Source of the DNA: Streptomonospora mangrovi
GTDB taxonomy: Bacteria > Actinomycetota > Actinomycetes > Streptosporangiales > Streptosporangiaceae
Direction: 5' to 3'
Length of the DNA stretch: 64,000 nucleotides
Assembly: GCF_027604915.1 (NCBI RefSeq)
Contig: NZ_JAJAQC010000015.1
Location: forward strand, 62,001 to 126,000
Below, in pieces: positions 25,605 through 32,655 of the stretch. The position numbers and the translations under genes are program-made. The first letter of the stretch is position 1. The number at the start of each line of letters is the position of its first letter. The notes under the pieces are model-generated. The model was not told where the DNA came from, made no database searches, and saw only the letters and a list, made by a program, of their open reading frames with translations.

Positions 25605-26339
25605 TTAGGTGGCCGGGTAACTGTCTTCGAGTTCGTGCAGGTCACCGGGAAGAACGATGTCGGCGACCGCGATGGGGGCGTTCTCGGCGTTCAGGACGGT
25701 GGCCAGGATCGCCAGTACCGGGGCACCCTCCTCGGTGGCCAGCAGACGGCGTTCCTCAACCGTGGCCAGGCGCGCGGACAGCCGCTCGGTGATGCGGGCG
25801 GGCCGCACCTGCTTGAGCGCCTGGAGGTGCTCACGGGCACCGATCGCGATCACTCCGGTGTCACCCAGGTCGGTGCCGGAGGCGATGTCCAGGGGGAACC
25901 ACAGCGTGACCAGCTCGCTCGGCGAGCCCTCGTCCAGGATGACGCGCTGGCGGCGAATCAGCGGCGAGTTCTCCGGCACGTTCAGCGCCTCAGCGACCAC
26001 GGCCGGCGCCGCAGCGCGCCCGGCGGCGGTGACGGTGGTGTCCCCGGCGTTCTCGGGAGCGTCGAAGGCACTGGCCCCGGCGTGGGATCGCTCAGCGCCG
26101 TGGGCGGGCACGCCTTTAACGAAGGAACCCCGACCATGCTCCCGCTCAATCCACCCCTGCATGCTCAGGATCTGCAAGGCCCGCACGACCGTGCTGCGTC
26201 CCGAGCCGAACTCCCGCACGAGCCGGGCTTCTGAGGGGAGCATGGTCCCCACGGGATAGGTACCGTCCTCGATGCGGGTCTGGATGGCCTGCACAATCTG
26301 TGCGTATTTGGGCGGGGCGAACTCAAGGTTCGACATCAT
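25605..26339 (-). CDS. GntR/UTRA-family regulator (KorSA-like), 244 aa
   Basis: A GntR winged helix (PPKYAQIVQAIQTRIEDGTY, then GSGRSTVVRALQIL) is followed by a UTRA effector domain (about 95-240). In pSAM2 the equivalent KorSA protein represses its own gene and the replication-transfer genes. Here the same ACTYG-N6-CAAGY site occurs before its own gene and twice before the rep-tra operon, which fits that role. ATG 26339 is followed by a second ATG (26336) with better spacing from GGACGG; either may be used. Confidence 0.88.
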   Translation of the reverse strand: MMSNLEFAPPKYAQIVQAIQTRIEDGTYPVGTMLPSEARLVREFGSGRSTVVRALQILSMQGWIEREHGRGSFVKGVPAHGAERSHAGASAFDAPENAGDTTVTAAGRAAAPAVVAEALNVPENSPLIRRQRVILDEGSPSELVTLWFPLDIASGTDLGDTGVIAIGAREHLQALKQVRPARITERLSARLATVEERRLLATEEGAPVLAILATVLNAENAPIAVADIVLPGDLHELEDSYPAT

Positions 26340-26359
26340 AACCGTCCGGTCACTCTAGT

Positions 26360-26375
26360 ACTCGTCTGGTCAAGC
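26360..26375. promoter_or_regulatory. Candidate GntR operator before gntR
   Basis: ACTCGTCTGGTCAAGC shares 13 of 16 bases with the site at 25521-25536 and lies 21 bases upstream of the gntR start, as expected for autorepression. Confidence 0.55.
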
Positions 26376-26524
26376 AGCATACGCAGGCAGACCCCGCACG
26401 TCACCCATGATGGGAATAGCGGGCGGCTCCGGCGCGGCCAGGTCAACGGGCCGGAGCCGCCCTCTCACACGGCCGGTGGGAAGTCCGTTACCGGGGTTCC
26501 CGGCCGCGCAAGCTCGTGGGTGTG

Positions 26525-26809
26525 TCAGTTGGCGGGCGGGGTGTCGTCCCAGTACACGCCCTCGCCCACCTCGAAGAGGCGATCGTTGACCCAGGGCACC
26601 GACAGCATCGATCGGCGCCCGGCACCCGCCGGCGGGTCCTCCAACTGGCGGACGAACCGCTCGATGTCGTGTTCGATCAGCGTCGGCGCGTGGGGGGTGT
26701 CGGGGTCCTGGGCCGTGGCGATCCACAGGTTCTCGGTGCGGCGGATCGCCCACCGCTTGCCATAGCGCTCCCGGAGCAGCGCAAGCAGCGGGTCAGCGCC
26801 GGGGTTCAC
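26525..26809 (-). CDS. Small AICE hypothetical protein, 94 aa
   Basis: The protein looks like a compact alpha/beta fold: a helical start (LLALLRERYGKRWAIRRT), then ENLWIATAQD and a long acidic helix. I do not recognise it, though such proteins are frequent near AICE regulators. Its ATG overlaps the stop of the upstream 62-aa gene (ATGA). Confidence 0.65.
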   Translation of the reverse strand: MNPGADPLLALLRERYGKRWAIRRTENLWIATAQDPDTPHAPTLIEHDIERFVRQLEDPPAGAGRRSMLSVPWVNDRLFEVGEGVYWDDTPPAN

Positions 26810-26994
26810 CGCACTGCCCCGGCACCGGCCAGGGAGGCCCGCAGTGCACGGAGGCGCTCGTCGCGTAGGGCGGCTTCGGCAGCCTGGCGTTCGCGGACCC
26901 GCCGCTCATGGGCGATCAGGTAGGGGCGCACATAGGAGGCGCGGGCGCGCCGAGGCGGATAGGAGCCGTGCCAGGAGGGGGTTAGCATCTTCAT
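26806..26994 (-). CDS. Small basic AICE protein, 62 aa
   Basis: ATG 26994 follows AGGTGGAACG. The protein starts with a hydrophilic, Pro/Arg-rich stretch and ends in an Arg/Ala-rich helix. The family is unknown. It is coupled to the 94-aa gene by a four-base overlap. Confidence 0.55.
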   Translation of the reverse strand: MKMLTPSWHGSYPPRRARASYVRPYLIAHERRVRERQAAEAALRDERLRALRASLAGAGAVR

Positions 26995-27135
26995 CGTTCC
27001 ACCTGTCTCGATCAGGTTGGGGCCATGCCCCCGGACGGCGGCCACCGTCGCGGGGGTCTTCTCATTCGCAGAGGACCGGGCAAACCGAGTGCTCAGCGCG
27101 GGCCGTCCGGGCGGCCACGTGGTTCGGACGGGAGG

Positions 27136-27303
27136 TCACGCGGCGGCAGCCAGGCCGGTGCCCCGGCACGCGGAGCAAACCACCACTCGAAGTCGGCTTC
27201 CGGAGGTGGCGGACCCGACGACCACGAGCTTGCGCGGACGTACGGTCTTGCGACCGCGCCCACGGCAGGACCGGCATTTCTCGGTTGCGTGCGCGTCTCC
27301 CAT
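27136..27303 (-). CDS. 55-aa double CxxCxGxG zinc-finger protein
   Basis: The frame from ATG 27303 encodes CRSCRGRG at residues 10-17 and CSACRGTG at 43-50, two DnaJ-type zinc half sites, with a strongly basic linker (RKTVRPRKLVVV). An in-frame ATG at 27315 would add four residues. Small proteins of this kind are common in actinobacterial mobile elements; binding to nucleic acid or a chaperone role is inferred only. It has the same two-knuckle plan as the 42-aa protein at 1526-1654. Other open frames across this stretch lack such motifs. Confidence 0.7.
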   Translation of the reverse strand: MGDAHATEKCRSCRGRGRKTVRPRKLVVVGSATSGSRLRVVVCSACRGTGLAAAA

Positions 27304-27338
27304 GGCTCCCAGCATCGCGAGCGCATAGGGACTTCCGA

Positions 27339-27359
27339 AGGTCTTATTCAGGTCTTATT
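27339..27359 (+). promoter_or_regulatory. Direct repeats before the XRE regulator
   Basis: AGGTCTTATT occurs at 27339-27348 and again at 27350-27359, 11 bp apart (one helical turn). GAGGAC is then repeated nearby (27359-27376). These lie about 110 bases before the XRE gene start and beside the divergent 55-aa gene, so they may bind a regulator of both. Confidence 0.45.
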
Positions 27360-27470
27360 GAGGACTCTATGAGGACGTAACATAGATTCTGGTTGGCAAA
27401 GAGTCCCTTGGATGCCCTATTGGGCGTTAGATTCGATGCACGGCCCGAGGTGAATCGGAGGTACGAGGAC

Positions 27471-28748
27471 ATGCCCCGCCCTGTCGGCAACACTCGTCTC
27501 AAGGCAGCTCGCCAGCACGCCGGTTACGCTTCCCAACAAGCGCTCGCCGATGCCATGACGGCAGCGGCTCCCCTGCTGGGTATCCGCAACATGCAGGTGA
27601 GCGCGCGGCAAGTGAGACGCTGGGAGTCGGCCAACCCTCCATGGCCGCGCGGTGACCACCAACGGCTGTTGGTGCACCTCCTGCAACTCCCCGTTGAGGA
27701 GCTGGGCTTCAGTTCTCCTTGGAGCAAGAGCGACTCGCACGAGGCGGCTTCCTCTTCCCCACCCGCGCCCTACACGGCGTCCAGCTCGCAGGGACCGGCC
27801 ATGCCCCTGCCTCGCGGCAGCACGGCGGTCCAGCCCCCCACGGCCGGCACCGACTTCGCCACGATCAACGCCGCGTACCGCCGCCTGTACTTCACCGTGC
27901 AACCCGCCCAGCTTCATCCGGCGGTAGTCGAGCACACCCGCTTGGGGACACAGCTTCTCGCCGAAACCACGGGGGTACCTCGGCGCATTCTGGCCGCCGC
28001 GTTGGCCGAGTCCTTGCTCCTCGCCGGACGCATCGAGTTCTTCGACCTCCAGCAGCCCGAGGAGGCCGATGCGACCTATGTGCGAGCGCTCCAGGCGGCC
28101 GGTGAGGCGGACGACCCGTTGATGGGGTCGGCGATCCTGGCGCACGCGGCCTTCATCCCCGGCTGGGGTGGCGACCGAGAGAAGGCGGCCGAGCGGATGC
28201 GTGCGGCCCGGACCTACATGCGCCGTGGCCAGCCCTCGGGAGAGTTCCTGGCGTGGCTGGACGCTGTCGAGGCCGAGTGCGAGACGATGTGCGGCCACGC
28301 GAAGGAGGCGCTCCGCCTCATCAACCACGCCGAAACCGTATTGTCCGAGAACAGCGGCCAGCCGTCGCCCGAGTGGTTCAACTGGTTCTCTCCGACGCGA
28401 CTGGCCGCGTTCAAGGGCAACACCCAGCTCAAGGCTGGACAGCCCGCGCAGGCCAAGGCCACGTTGAGGGCTGTGCTTGAGACCATCGGCGCGGAGAGCA
28501 CCAAGCAGCGGTCGGTCATCCTCGGCGACCTGGCCGCCGTGGCCGTCGCTCAGAAGAACCCCGAGGAAGCCTGTGCCTACGCCGACCAGGCGTTGGACCA
28601 GCTCTCGACCGCCTGGTACGCCACGGGCATGGACCGTATCACCGAGGTCCGCCGCTCCCTTCAACCGTGGGCCGACACGGAGTGCGTCCGGCGCTTGGAT
28701 GACCGGCTTTACGGCTGGGAGACGACCCTCAGCACTCTGCGGCGTTGA
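27471..28748 (+). CDS. XRE-type helix-turn-helix protein with TPR-like domain, 425 aa
   Basis: An N-terminal HTH (TRLKAARQHAGYASQQALAD through ARQVRRWES) is followed by a Ser/Pro-rich linker and a helical repeat region of about 270 residues that resembles the TPR domains of actinobacterial XRE regulators. ATG 27471 is preferred because GGAGGTACGAGG lies just upstream; a TTG at 27393 is possible. Related regulators are common in AICEs and in chromosomal small-gene clusters. It is convergent with the HAD gene and overlaps it by 20 bases. Confidence 0.8.
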   Translation: MPRPVGNTRLKAARQHAGYASQQALADAMTAAAPLLGIRNMQVSARQVRRWESANPPWPRGDHQRLLVHLLQLPVEELGFSSPWSKSDSHEAASSSPPAPYTASSSQGPAMPLPRGSTAVQPPTAGTDFATINAAYRRLYFTVQPAQLHPAVVEHTRLGTQLLAETTGVPRRILAAALAESLLLAGRIEFFDLQQPEEADATYVRALQAAGEADDPLMGSAILAHAAFIPGWGGDREKAAERMRAARTYMRRGQPSGEFLAWLDAVEAECETMCGHAKEALRLINHAETVLSENSGQPSPEWFNWFSPTRLAAFKGNTQLKAGQPAQAKATLRAVLETIGAESTKQRSVILGDLAAVAVAQKNPEEACAYADQALDQLSTAWYATGMDRITEVRRSLQPWADTECVRRLDDRLYGWETTLSTLRR

Positions 28749-29388
28749 TGTTGGCGATCCGGCCCGGAAGCTCCGCCAACGAATCGATCCGCATCGTCGG
28801 AAGGCGATCGGCTTCCGGGTCGGCTTGCTGGACGATGCCCCACGGCCCCCGCCGGATGAGCGCCGTACGCAGACCGACGTGCGCGGCAGGCCGGATGTCG
28901 TTGTCGAGCCGGTCGCCCACGTACAGGATCTCGCCCGCCTCGCACGCAGCCGCCTCGACCACCCACCGGAAGAAGGCGGGATCGGGCTTGGCCACGCCCC
29001 AGTCGTCGGACGTGGCGATCATGTCGCTGGGCAGGTCCAGCGACCGCAGGATGCCACCGGCCCGCACGGTCTGGTTGCCCGCGATCCCGACCCACAGTCC
29101 TTGCTCGCGCAGCTTCGCCAGCGACGGACGCGCGTCGGGGTACAGGTCCTCTTCGCCGAAGGTCTCGGGCTGACCGGCATCGGCCCGCCGCTGTCGCTCT
29201 TCGGCCAGGTCGAACCCGGGCCGGAACACCTGGAACGTCTCGCGGTAGTCCAGGCCCCGGGCGATCACGGCCCCGAACATCGCCGAGAACGTGTGCCGGG
29301 GAACCCCGAGCCAGTCAGCCCACGTCCCGTACTCCGTTGACTCGTCCACCAGGCACTCACCGACATCGAACACCACAGCGCGGATCAT
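28729..29388 (-). CDS. HAD-superfamily hydrolase, 219 aa
   Basis: The four HAD motifs are visible: motif I VVFDVGECL at the N-terminus, motif II IAGNQT near 115, motif III Lys in GVAKPDPAFF and motif IV YVGDRLDND. The second Asp of motif I (normally DxD) is replaced by Gly (DVGE), a form seen in some HAD proteins. ATG 29388 starts directly at motif I. It probably dephosphorylates a small metabolite. It sits in the accessory part of the AICE. Confidence 0.82.
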   Translation of the reverse strand: MIRAVVFDVGECLVDESTEYGTWADWLGVPRHTFSAMFGAVIARGLDYRETFQVFRPGFDLAEERQRRADAGQPETFGEEDLYPDARPSLAKLREQGLWVGIAGNQTVRAGGILRSLDLPSDMIATSDDWGVAKPDPAFFRWVVEAAACEAGEILYVGDRLDNDIRPAAHVGLRTALIRRGPWGIVQQADPEADRLPTMRIDSLAELPGRIANINAAEC

Positions 29389-29545
29389 GTCCGCCAGCCT
29401 ACGACTGAGCGTCCATGCGGTCCGCTCCGCCTGCTGCATATCTACCCATGCCAATATCAGTGTCGTGTGTCACAGTAGGTGGGTGCCGTGTGGTGCCAGA
29501 TGACACCTAATTGCAAAGGTGTCGTCCCAGAAAATGCATCACCAA

Positions 29546-29561
29546 TTGCTATTCATAGCAA
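29546..29561. promoter_or_regulatory. Perfect palindrome before the HEPN gene
   Basis: TTGCTATTCATAGCAA is a 7-2-7 perfect inverted repeat 51 bases before the HEPN gene start, in AT-rich sequence. Size and position fit an operator for a dimeric repressor. A -10-like TTTTAT lies downstream near 29575-29580. Confidence 0.5.
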
Positions 29562-29612
29562 CGACGTAGGCTTGTTTTATCAACATGAGACCCCATTGCG
29601 AGATTGATTGGC

Positions 29613-30914
29613 ATGAACAGGGATTACAAGTGGGAGTACTTGCTAGGAGAGCTAGAATTCAATTCCACGCAGGAAATGGATGAATGGGTGGAACTAGTAA
29701 AGCGATGCATTGGCGTTCGCGGCAAATCGCTTGGCACTGGAGTGTTCAGGGATCAGAGTACTCATCCTTTTACCGAAATACGAGTGATAGACGCAGGAGA
29801 AGCTTGGAACGCGGTAGCCATCTGCGCACGATTGCGCGATAGTCCCCACAAAATGGTTATCGGCGTTGCGGGAAGGAACTACGATGAAATAGATTCCGAA
29901 GAGAAGATCTCATTCTGGGTAGAGGTATTCAATGACGCCTATCACAGTCTGCGATCGGATAAGCAGCGTTTTAGATGGGCTGCCGTTATAGGGCCGAAGC
30001 CGAATACGATATCTGCAACTGGGATAAAACTAAGTGCGCCTGCCGTAATTGGTGGATGTGAGGTAGCCTCATATGAACGCCCATTAGTCGAAGTCGTACC
30101 CCCTCAAGTTCCTAGTCTGTATAGCATGGGATTTTTCCGCTCTGTGCCGATCAGTGTGGTGGGATACAGCGAAGGTCGATCTTGGGAGAATTCTATTCCC
30201 GAATCATCTGACGACCTGCAGCGGGTATGCGCGCTACTTTCGGTTGCTTGGGATATACCGATTATTGTGCGGGCGACGCCGCAGCCGATTGTCAACGGAG
30301 TAATTGAGTTACCGAGATATCCGCCTTGGTCTAAGAATCCGTATGAAGAACTTACGGAAGGCGAGACGTTTGATGACTCTCATGAAAAATTAGTGACGGT
30401 TCCCGAATGGTTGGAAGGTGCCTATCATCGCCTCAGGCGCAAGGAAAAGTGGAGGCGGGTCGGCCGAGCATTGGATGCTTTCAGCGAAGGACTTCGCCTA
30501 GAGTACAGCCATCCAAGTCTCGCTTTGGTTTCCTTCGTCGCCGCGATTGAGGCGATCTCCCTGATCGTCTTCAAGGATGGAACATGTCCGGAGTGTTGTC
30601 AATATTGTAAAAATCATTCGCATATCGCCAAAATGTACAGGGCAACTCTTGGCCTGGTAGTCGATGGCGAGGATCTTAAATTGCTATCTCAATCCTATGG
30701 AAAAAGGTCGAAAACAGTGCATACTGGCCGAATGCATGGAATAGAAGGGCGGTCCAATCCATATTATGTCTCTCTATTTACAGAGAACGAAGCCATGACA
30801 TTTCAATGGCAAGAAGTTTACAAACTAAGAAACGCGGCTCGCGAGTTGCTGTTGAAATCTTTGAAAGAGGAACTTCCCTCTAAATCCCCCCTTGACTTCA
30901 GTGTGAACCTCTAA
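29613..30914 (+). CDS. HEPN-domain (Apea-like) protein, candidate defence RNase, 433 aa
   Basis: The C-terminal ~140 residues look like an Apea-type HEPN domain: a hydrophobic helix (ALVSFVAAIEAISLIV), a Cys/His cluster (Cys325, 328, 329, 332, His335, 337) and the RNase signature Arg365-x4-His370 (RSKTVH). The ~290-residue N-terminal part is unrecognised. GC content is far below that of all neighbours and codon use differs, so the gene was acquired recently from another source. ATG 29613 is chosen over an upstream TTG (29604). It is the last gene before attR, a usual cargo position. HEPN proteins of this sort often cut RNA in phage defence or toxin systems. Confidence 0.72.
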   Translation: MNRDYKWEYLLGELEFNSTQEMDEWVELVKRCIGVRGKSLGTGVFRDQSTHPFTEIRVIDAGEAWNAVAICARLRDSPHKMVIGVAGRNYDEIDSEEKISFWVEVFNDAYHSLRSDKQRFRWAAVIGPKPNTISATGIKLSAPAVIGGCEVASYERPLVEVVPPQVPSLYSMGFFRSVPISVVGYSEGRSWENSIPESSDDLQRVCALLSVAWDIPIIVRATPQPIVNGVIELPRYPPWSKNPYEELTEGETFDDSHEKLVTVPEWLEGAYHRLRRKEKWRRVGRALDAFSEGLRLEYSHPSLALVSFVAAIEAISLIVFKDGTCPECCQYCKNHSHIAKMYRATLGLVVDGEDLKLLSQSYGKRSKTVHTGRMHGIEGRSNPYYVSLFTENEAMTFQWQEVYKLRNAARELLLKSLKEELPSKSPLDFSVNL

Positions 30915-30947
30915 TGAGGTTGCCGAATTGGGCTGTATGGGATCAAG

Positions 30948-30970
30948 GCGACGGCGCTTCGCGCCGTCGC
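30948..30970 (+). terminator. Hairpin after the HEPN gene
   Basis: A perfect 10-bp stem (30948-30957 with 30961-30970) with loop TTC lies 34 bases after the HEPN stop. It lacks a T-tract. GC content returns to the high local average from here on. Confidence 0.55.
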
Positions 30971-31430
30971 TCCGGCGTGCCGGCCGCCGCTCGGGCTGCG
31001 GGCTGCCGCCCGGTCCCGAGCGCGCGGCCGGCCGCCGGGGTCGCGGAGCATCCGCCGCCTGGAGGCCGCCCGGCTACCGTGGGTCGCGCCGTCGCCGCAG
31101 CAGGGCAAAGCGAAGCGCCGCCACGTCGGCGAGCGAACCGGCTATGGTCCTGGCGCCCTCGGTCCCGAGGCACTTGGTCGCGCGACCCTCACTGTCTCGG
31201 GTGGCCGACACCGGCGCGACCAAGCACCTCGGACCGGAACCGTGGTTGCTGTCTCCGTGGGGTTGCTGCACTGGTGGTTACGCGTTACAACGAGCCAGAG
31301 CCACACTCGCCGTGCCAGATTCTTGCCAGACGCAGCGGATGATCATGGGGACTCACGGGGAATCAGCGGACAAACGCCGATGTCCGCGCAGGTCAGCAAA
31401 GGTGCACGTCAGCCACCAACTCTCGACTTT
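30971..31430. other. Non-coding right end of the AICE
   Basis: No gene is supported between the HEPN hairpin and attR. The stretch holds a large imperfect inverted repeat (31161-31235) and little else. It is the probable place of integrase arm sites or a replication or transfer site. Confidence 0.4.
31161..31235. repeat. Large imperfect inverted repeat near attR
   Basis: The 23-base left arm (31161-31183) pairs with the 22-base right arm (31214-31235) over 20 or more positions, round a 30-base loop. Both arms contain CTTGGTCGCGC on the same strand sense after folding. The hairpin could be a single-strand origin, a transfer site or an old terminator. Confidence 0.6.
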
Positions 31431-31474
31431 GCTTCCCAAGCTGATAACGCGGGTTCGATTCCCGTCATCCGCTC
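31431..31474 (+). repeat. attR: duplicated tRNA-Gly 3' end
   Basis: These 44 bases are identical to 20069-20112. Only the 3' part of the tRNA is present, so this is the displaced end of the original target and not a gene. Confidence 0.95.
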
Positions 31475-31482
31475 TGTACGAA

Positions 31483-31528
31483 AAACGGCCCTGACCTGCG
31501 AATTCGATTCGAACAGGCAGGGCCGTTT
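31483..31528 (+). terminator. Terminator formerly downstream of tRNA-Gly
   Basis: AAACGGCCCT (31483-31492) pairs with AGGGCCGTTT (31519-31528), extended by CCTG/CAGG. It lies 8 bases after attR and was probably the tRNA terminator before the element inserted. Confidence 0.7.
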
Positions 31529-31617
31529 CCATGCCCAGGGTGCACCAGCGGGTGCACGGCCCCTCCGGCACGTCCCCCCGGACGGGATCACATCCCGTCA
31601 TCCGGCCCCCGATCGAG

Positions 31618-31727
31618 GGTGCACCAGGGTGCACGGCCCGCCGCCGACCCGAGAACCTTCGAGGTTCTCCACCCGATTCCCTCCGCACCCGGGCCGCACC
31701 GAGCGATGGTCGACCCATGGCAACCAT
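31618..31727 (+). repeat. Copy of the second integrase's upstream region
   Basis: About 110 bases closely match 39709-39818, including GGTGCACCAGGGTGCACGG at the left edge and the first five integrase codons (MATIE) at the right. Two or three clustered mismatches separate the copies. A shorter related motif occurs at 31539-31561. The similarity ends at the fifth codon, where a methyltransferase fragment begins. Confidence 0.85.
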
Positions 31728-31914
31728 CGAACGGGGTCGGTGTCGGCCACCCAGGCGAGCCGGGCGCCGCCCACGGCGGCGGCCACGCCGAGGTCGAGGC
31801 CGGCGATGCCGGTGCACAGCGATCCGATAACAGGCGCTGGCGTGGTCGGCGTCCCCTTCTTAGCGGTTGGTCGGCTGCTTGTGGTGTGGTGGGTCGCGGT
31901 GACGGTCACGTCAT
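31728..31914 (-). pseudogene. N-terminal fragment of a C5-cytosine methyltransferase
   Basis: From an ATG at 31914 the minus strand encodes a short variable start and then VIGSLCTGIAGLDLGVAAA, matching motif I of the methyltransferase at 43208-44278 (VIGSLCTGIAGLDLGLAAA). The match stops at about codon 62, where the integrase 5' end is joined head-on. The rest of the gene is missing, so an internal deletion fused the two ends of a related element. Confidence 0.85.
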
Positions 31915-32005
31915 CTCCCCGGCGGGGTTGCGCAGGATCAGCACATCTTCGTGCTGGATGATGTGCGCGGCGATGCCCGTGCGGCGCAGCCGCGCAGAAC
32001 TTCCG
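31911..32005 (-). pseudogene. C-terminal fragment of the small gene preceding the methyltransferase
   Basis: The minus strand encodes TGIAAHIIQHEDVLILRNP before a stop that overlaps the methyltransferase ATG. This matches the end of the 119-aa protein at 44275-44634 (TGIAAHTIQHEDVLIFGNP) with the same overlap. Upstream homology is lost near 32005. Together with the previous fragment it marks a decayed copy of the second element. Confidence 0.8.
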
Positions 32006-32055
32006 GGGTCGGGGCCGCCCCGGCCCGCCGCTCCGCCGAAGCGCGGCGGGCCCCC

Positions 32056-32655
32056 TCACCCCCCGGTGCTCTCCCGCAGCAACTGCTCGAAGGGCACCGG
32101 GTCGGTGAACGGGTCGGCCGGTTCGGGATCGGGGCGCGCGAGTACGGCGGCGGCCAGCTCGCCCCCGGCGCGGGTGATGCGCCGGCCGAGGTCGGTGTCG
32201 GCGCCCCAGTCGCCGCTCGCGGCGTAGACGCCGATAGGGACGACGGCCGCGCGCAGGTAGGCCAGCAGCGGCCGCAGCGCGTGGTCGAGCATCAGCGAGT
32301 GCCGCTCGGTGCCGCCGGTCGCGCCGATCAGCACCGGTTTGCCGCGCACCGCGTCGCGGTCGAGGACGTCGACGAAGGACTTGAACAGCCCGCTGTAGGA
32401 GGCGGTGAACGTGGGCGTGACCAGGATGAGGCCGTCGGCGGCGGAGAGCCGGTCCAGGACGGGCCGCAGGTTCTCGTTGGCGAACCCGGTGAGCAGGTGG
32501 TCGGCGATGTCGTGCGCGTGGTCGCGCAGTTCCACCAGTTCCATCTCCGCCCCCGCGCCCAGCGCGTCGCGCGTGGCCGCGGCGAGCCGGTCGGCCAGCA
32601 GGCGGGTGCTGGACGGCTGAGACAAGCCGGCCGAGACGGTGAGGACGCGGGTCAT
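32056..32655 (-). CDS. NADPH-dependent FMN reductase (CE1759 type), 199 aa
   Basis: A flavodoxin-like fold with SAGLSQPSSTRLLADRL at the phosphate loop and PTFTASYSGLFKSFVDVLD in the middle is typical of the reductases paired with LLM monooxygenases. It would supply reduced FMN to the partner encoded directly upstream. The ATG overlaps the monooxygenase stop by four bases. Confidence 0.9.
   Translation of the reverse strand: MTRVLTVSAGLSQPSSTRLLADRLAAATRDALGAGAEMELVELRDHAHDIADHLLTGFANENLRPVLDRLSAADGLILVTPTFTASYSGLFKSFVDVLDRDAVRGKPVLIGATGGTERHSLMLDHALRPLLAYLRAAVVPIGVYAASGDWGADTDLGRRITRAGGELAAAVLARPDPEPADPFTDPVPFEQLLRESTGG

Larger units (their letters stand above)
20069..31474. mobile_element. 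AICE (pSAM2-type integrative and conjugative element), 11.4 kb
   Basis: The element is bounded by 44-bp direct repeats of the tRNA-Gly 3' end and carries, in one minus-strand operon, the standard AICE set: integrase, excisionase, RepSA-type initiator and FtsK-like TraB. A GntR regulator with candidate operators, small conserved genes and a plus-strand accessory segment (XRE regulator, HEPN protein) complete it. Both att sites, all recombinase residues and both ATPase motifs are intact, so it may still move. AICEs spread as double-stranded DNA through TraB alone, so no relaxase or type IV system is expected. Confidence 0.93.

Noticed and set aside
31594-31604. CCCGTCATCCG, an 11-bp match to the tRNA-Gly 3' end, as a third att site
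   Set aside because: It is part of a local hairpin (GACGGGAT...ATCCCGTC at 31581-31599) and too short to separate from chance.
31717-31830. Small frame starting MATIER at the remnant integrase start
   Set aside because: After five codons it reads an antisense methyltransferase fragment, so the product would be a meaningless chimera.
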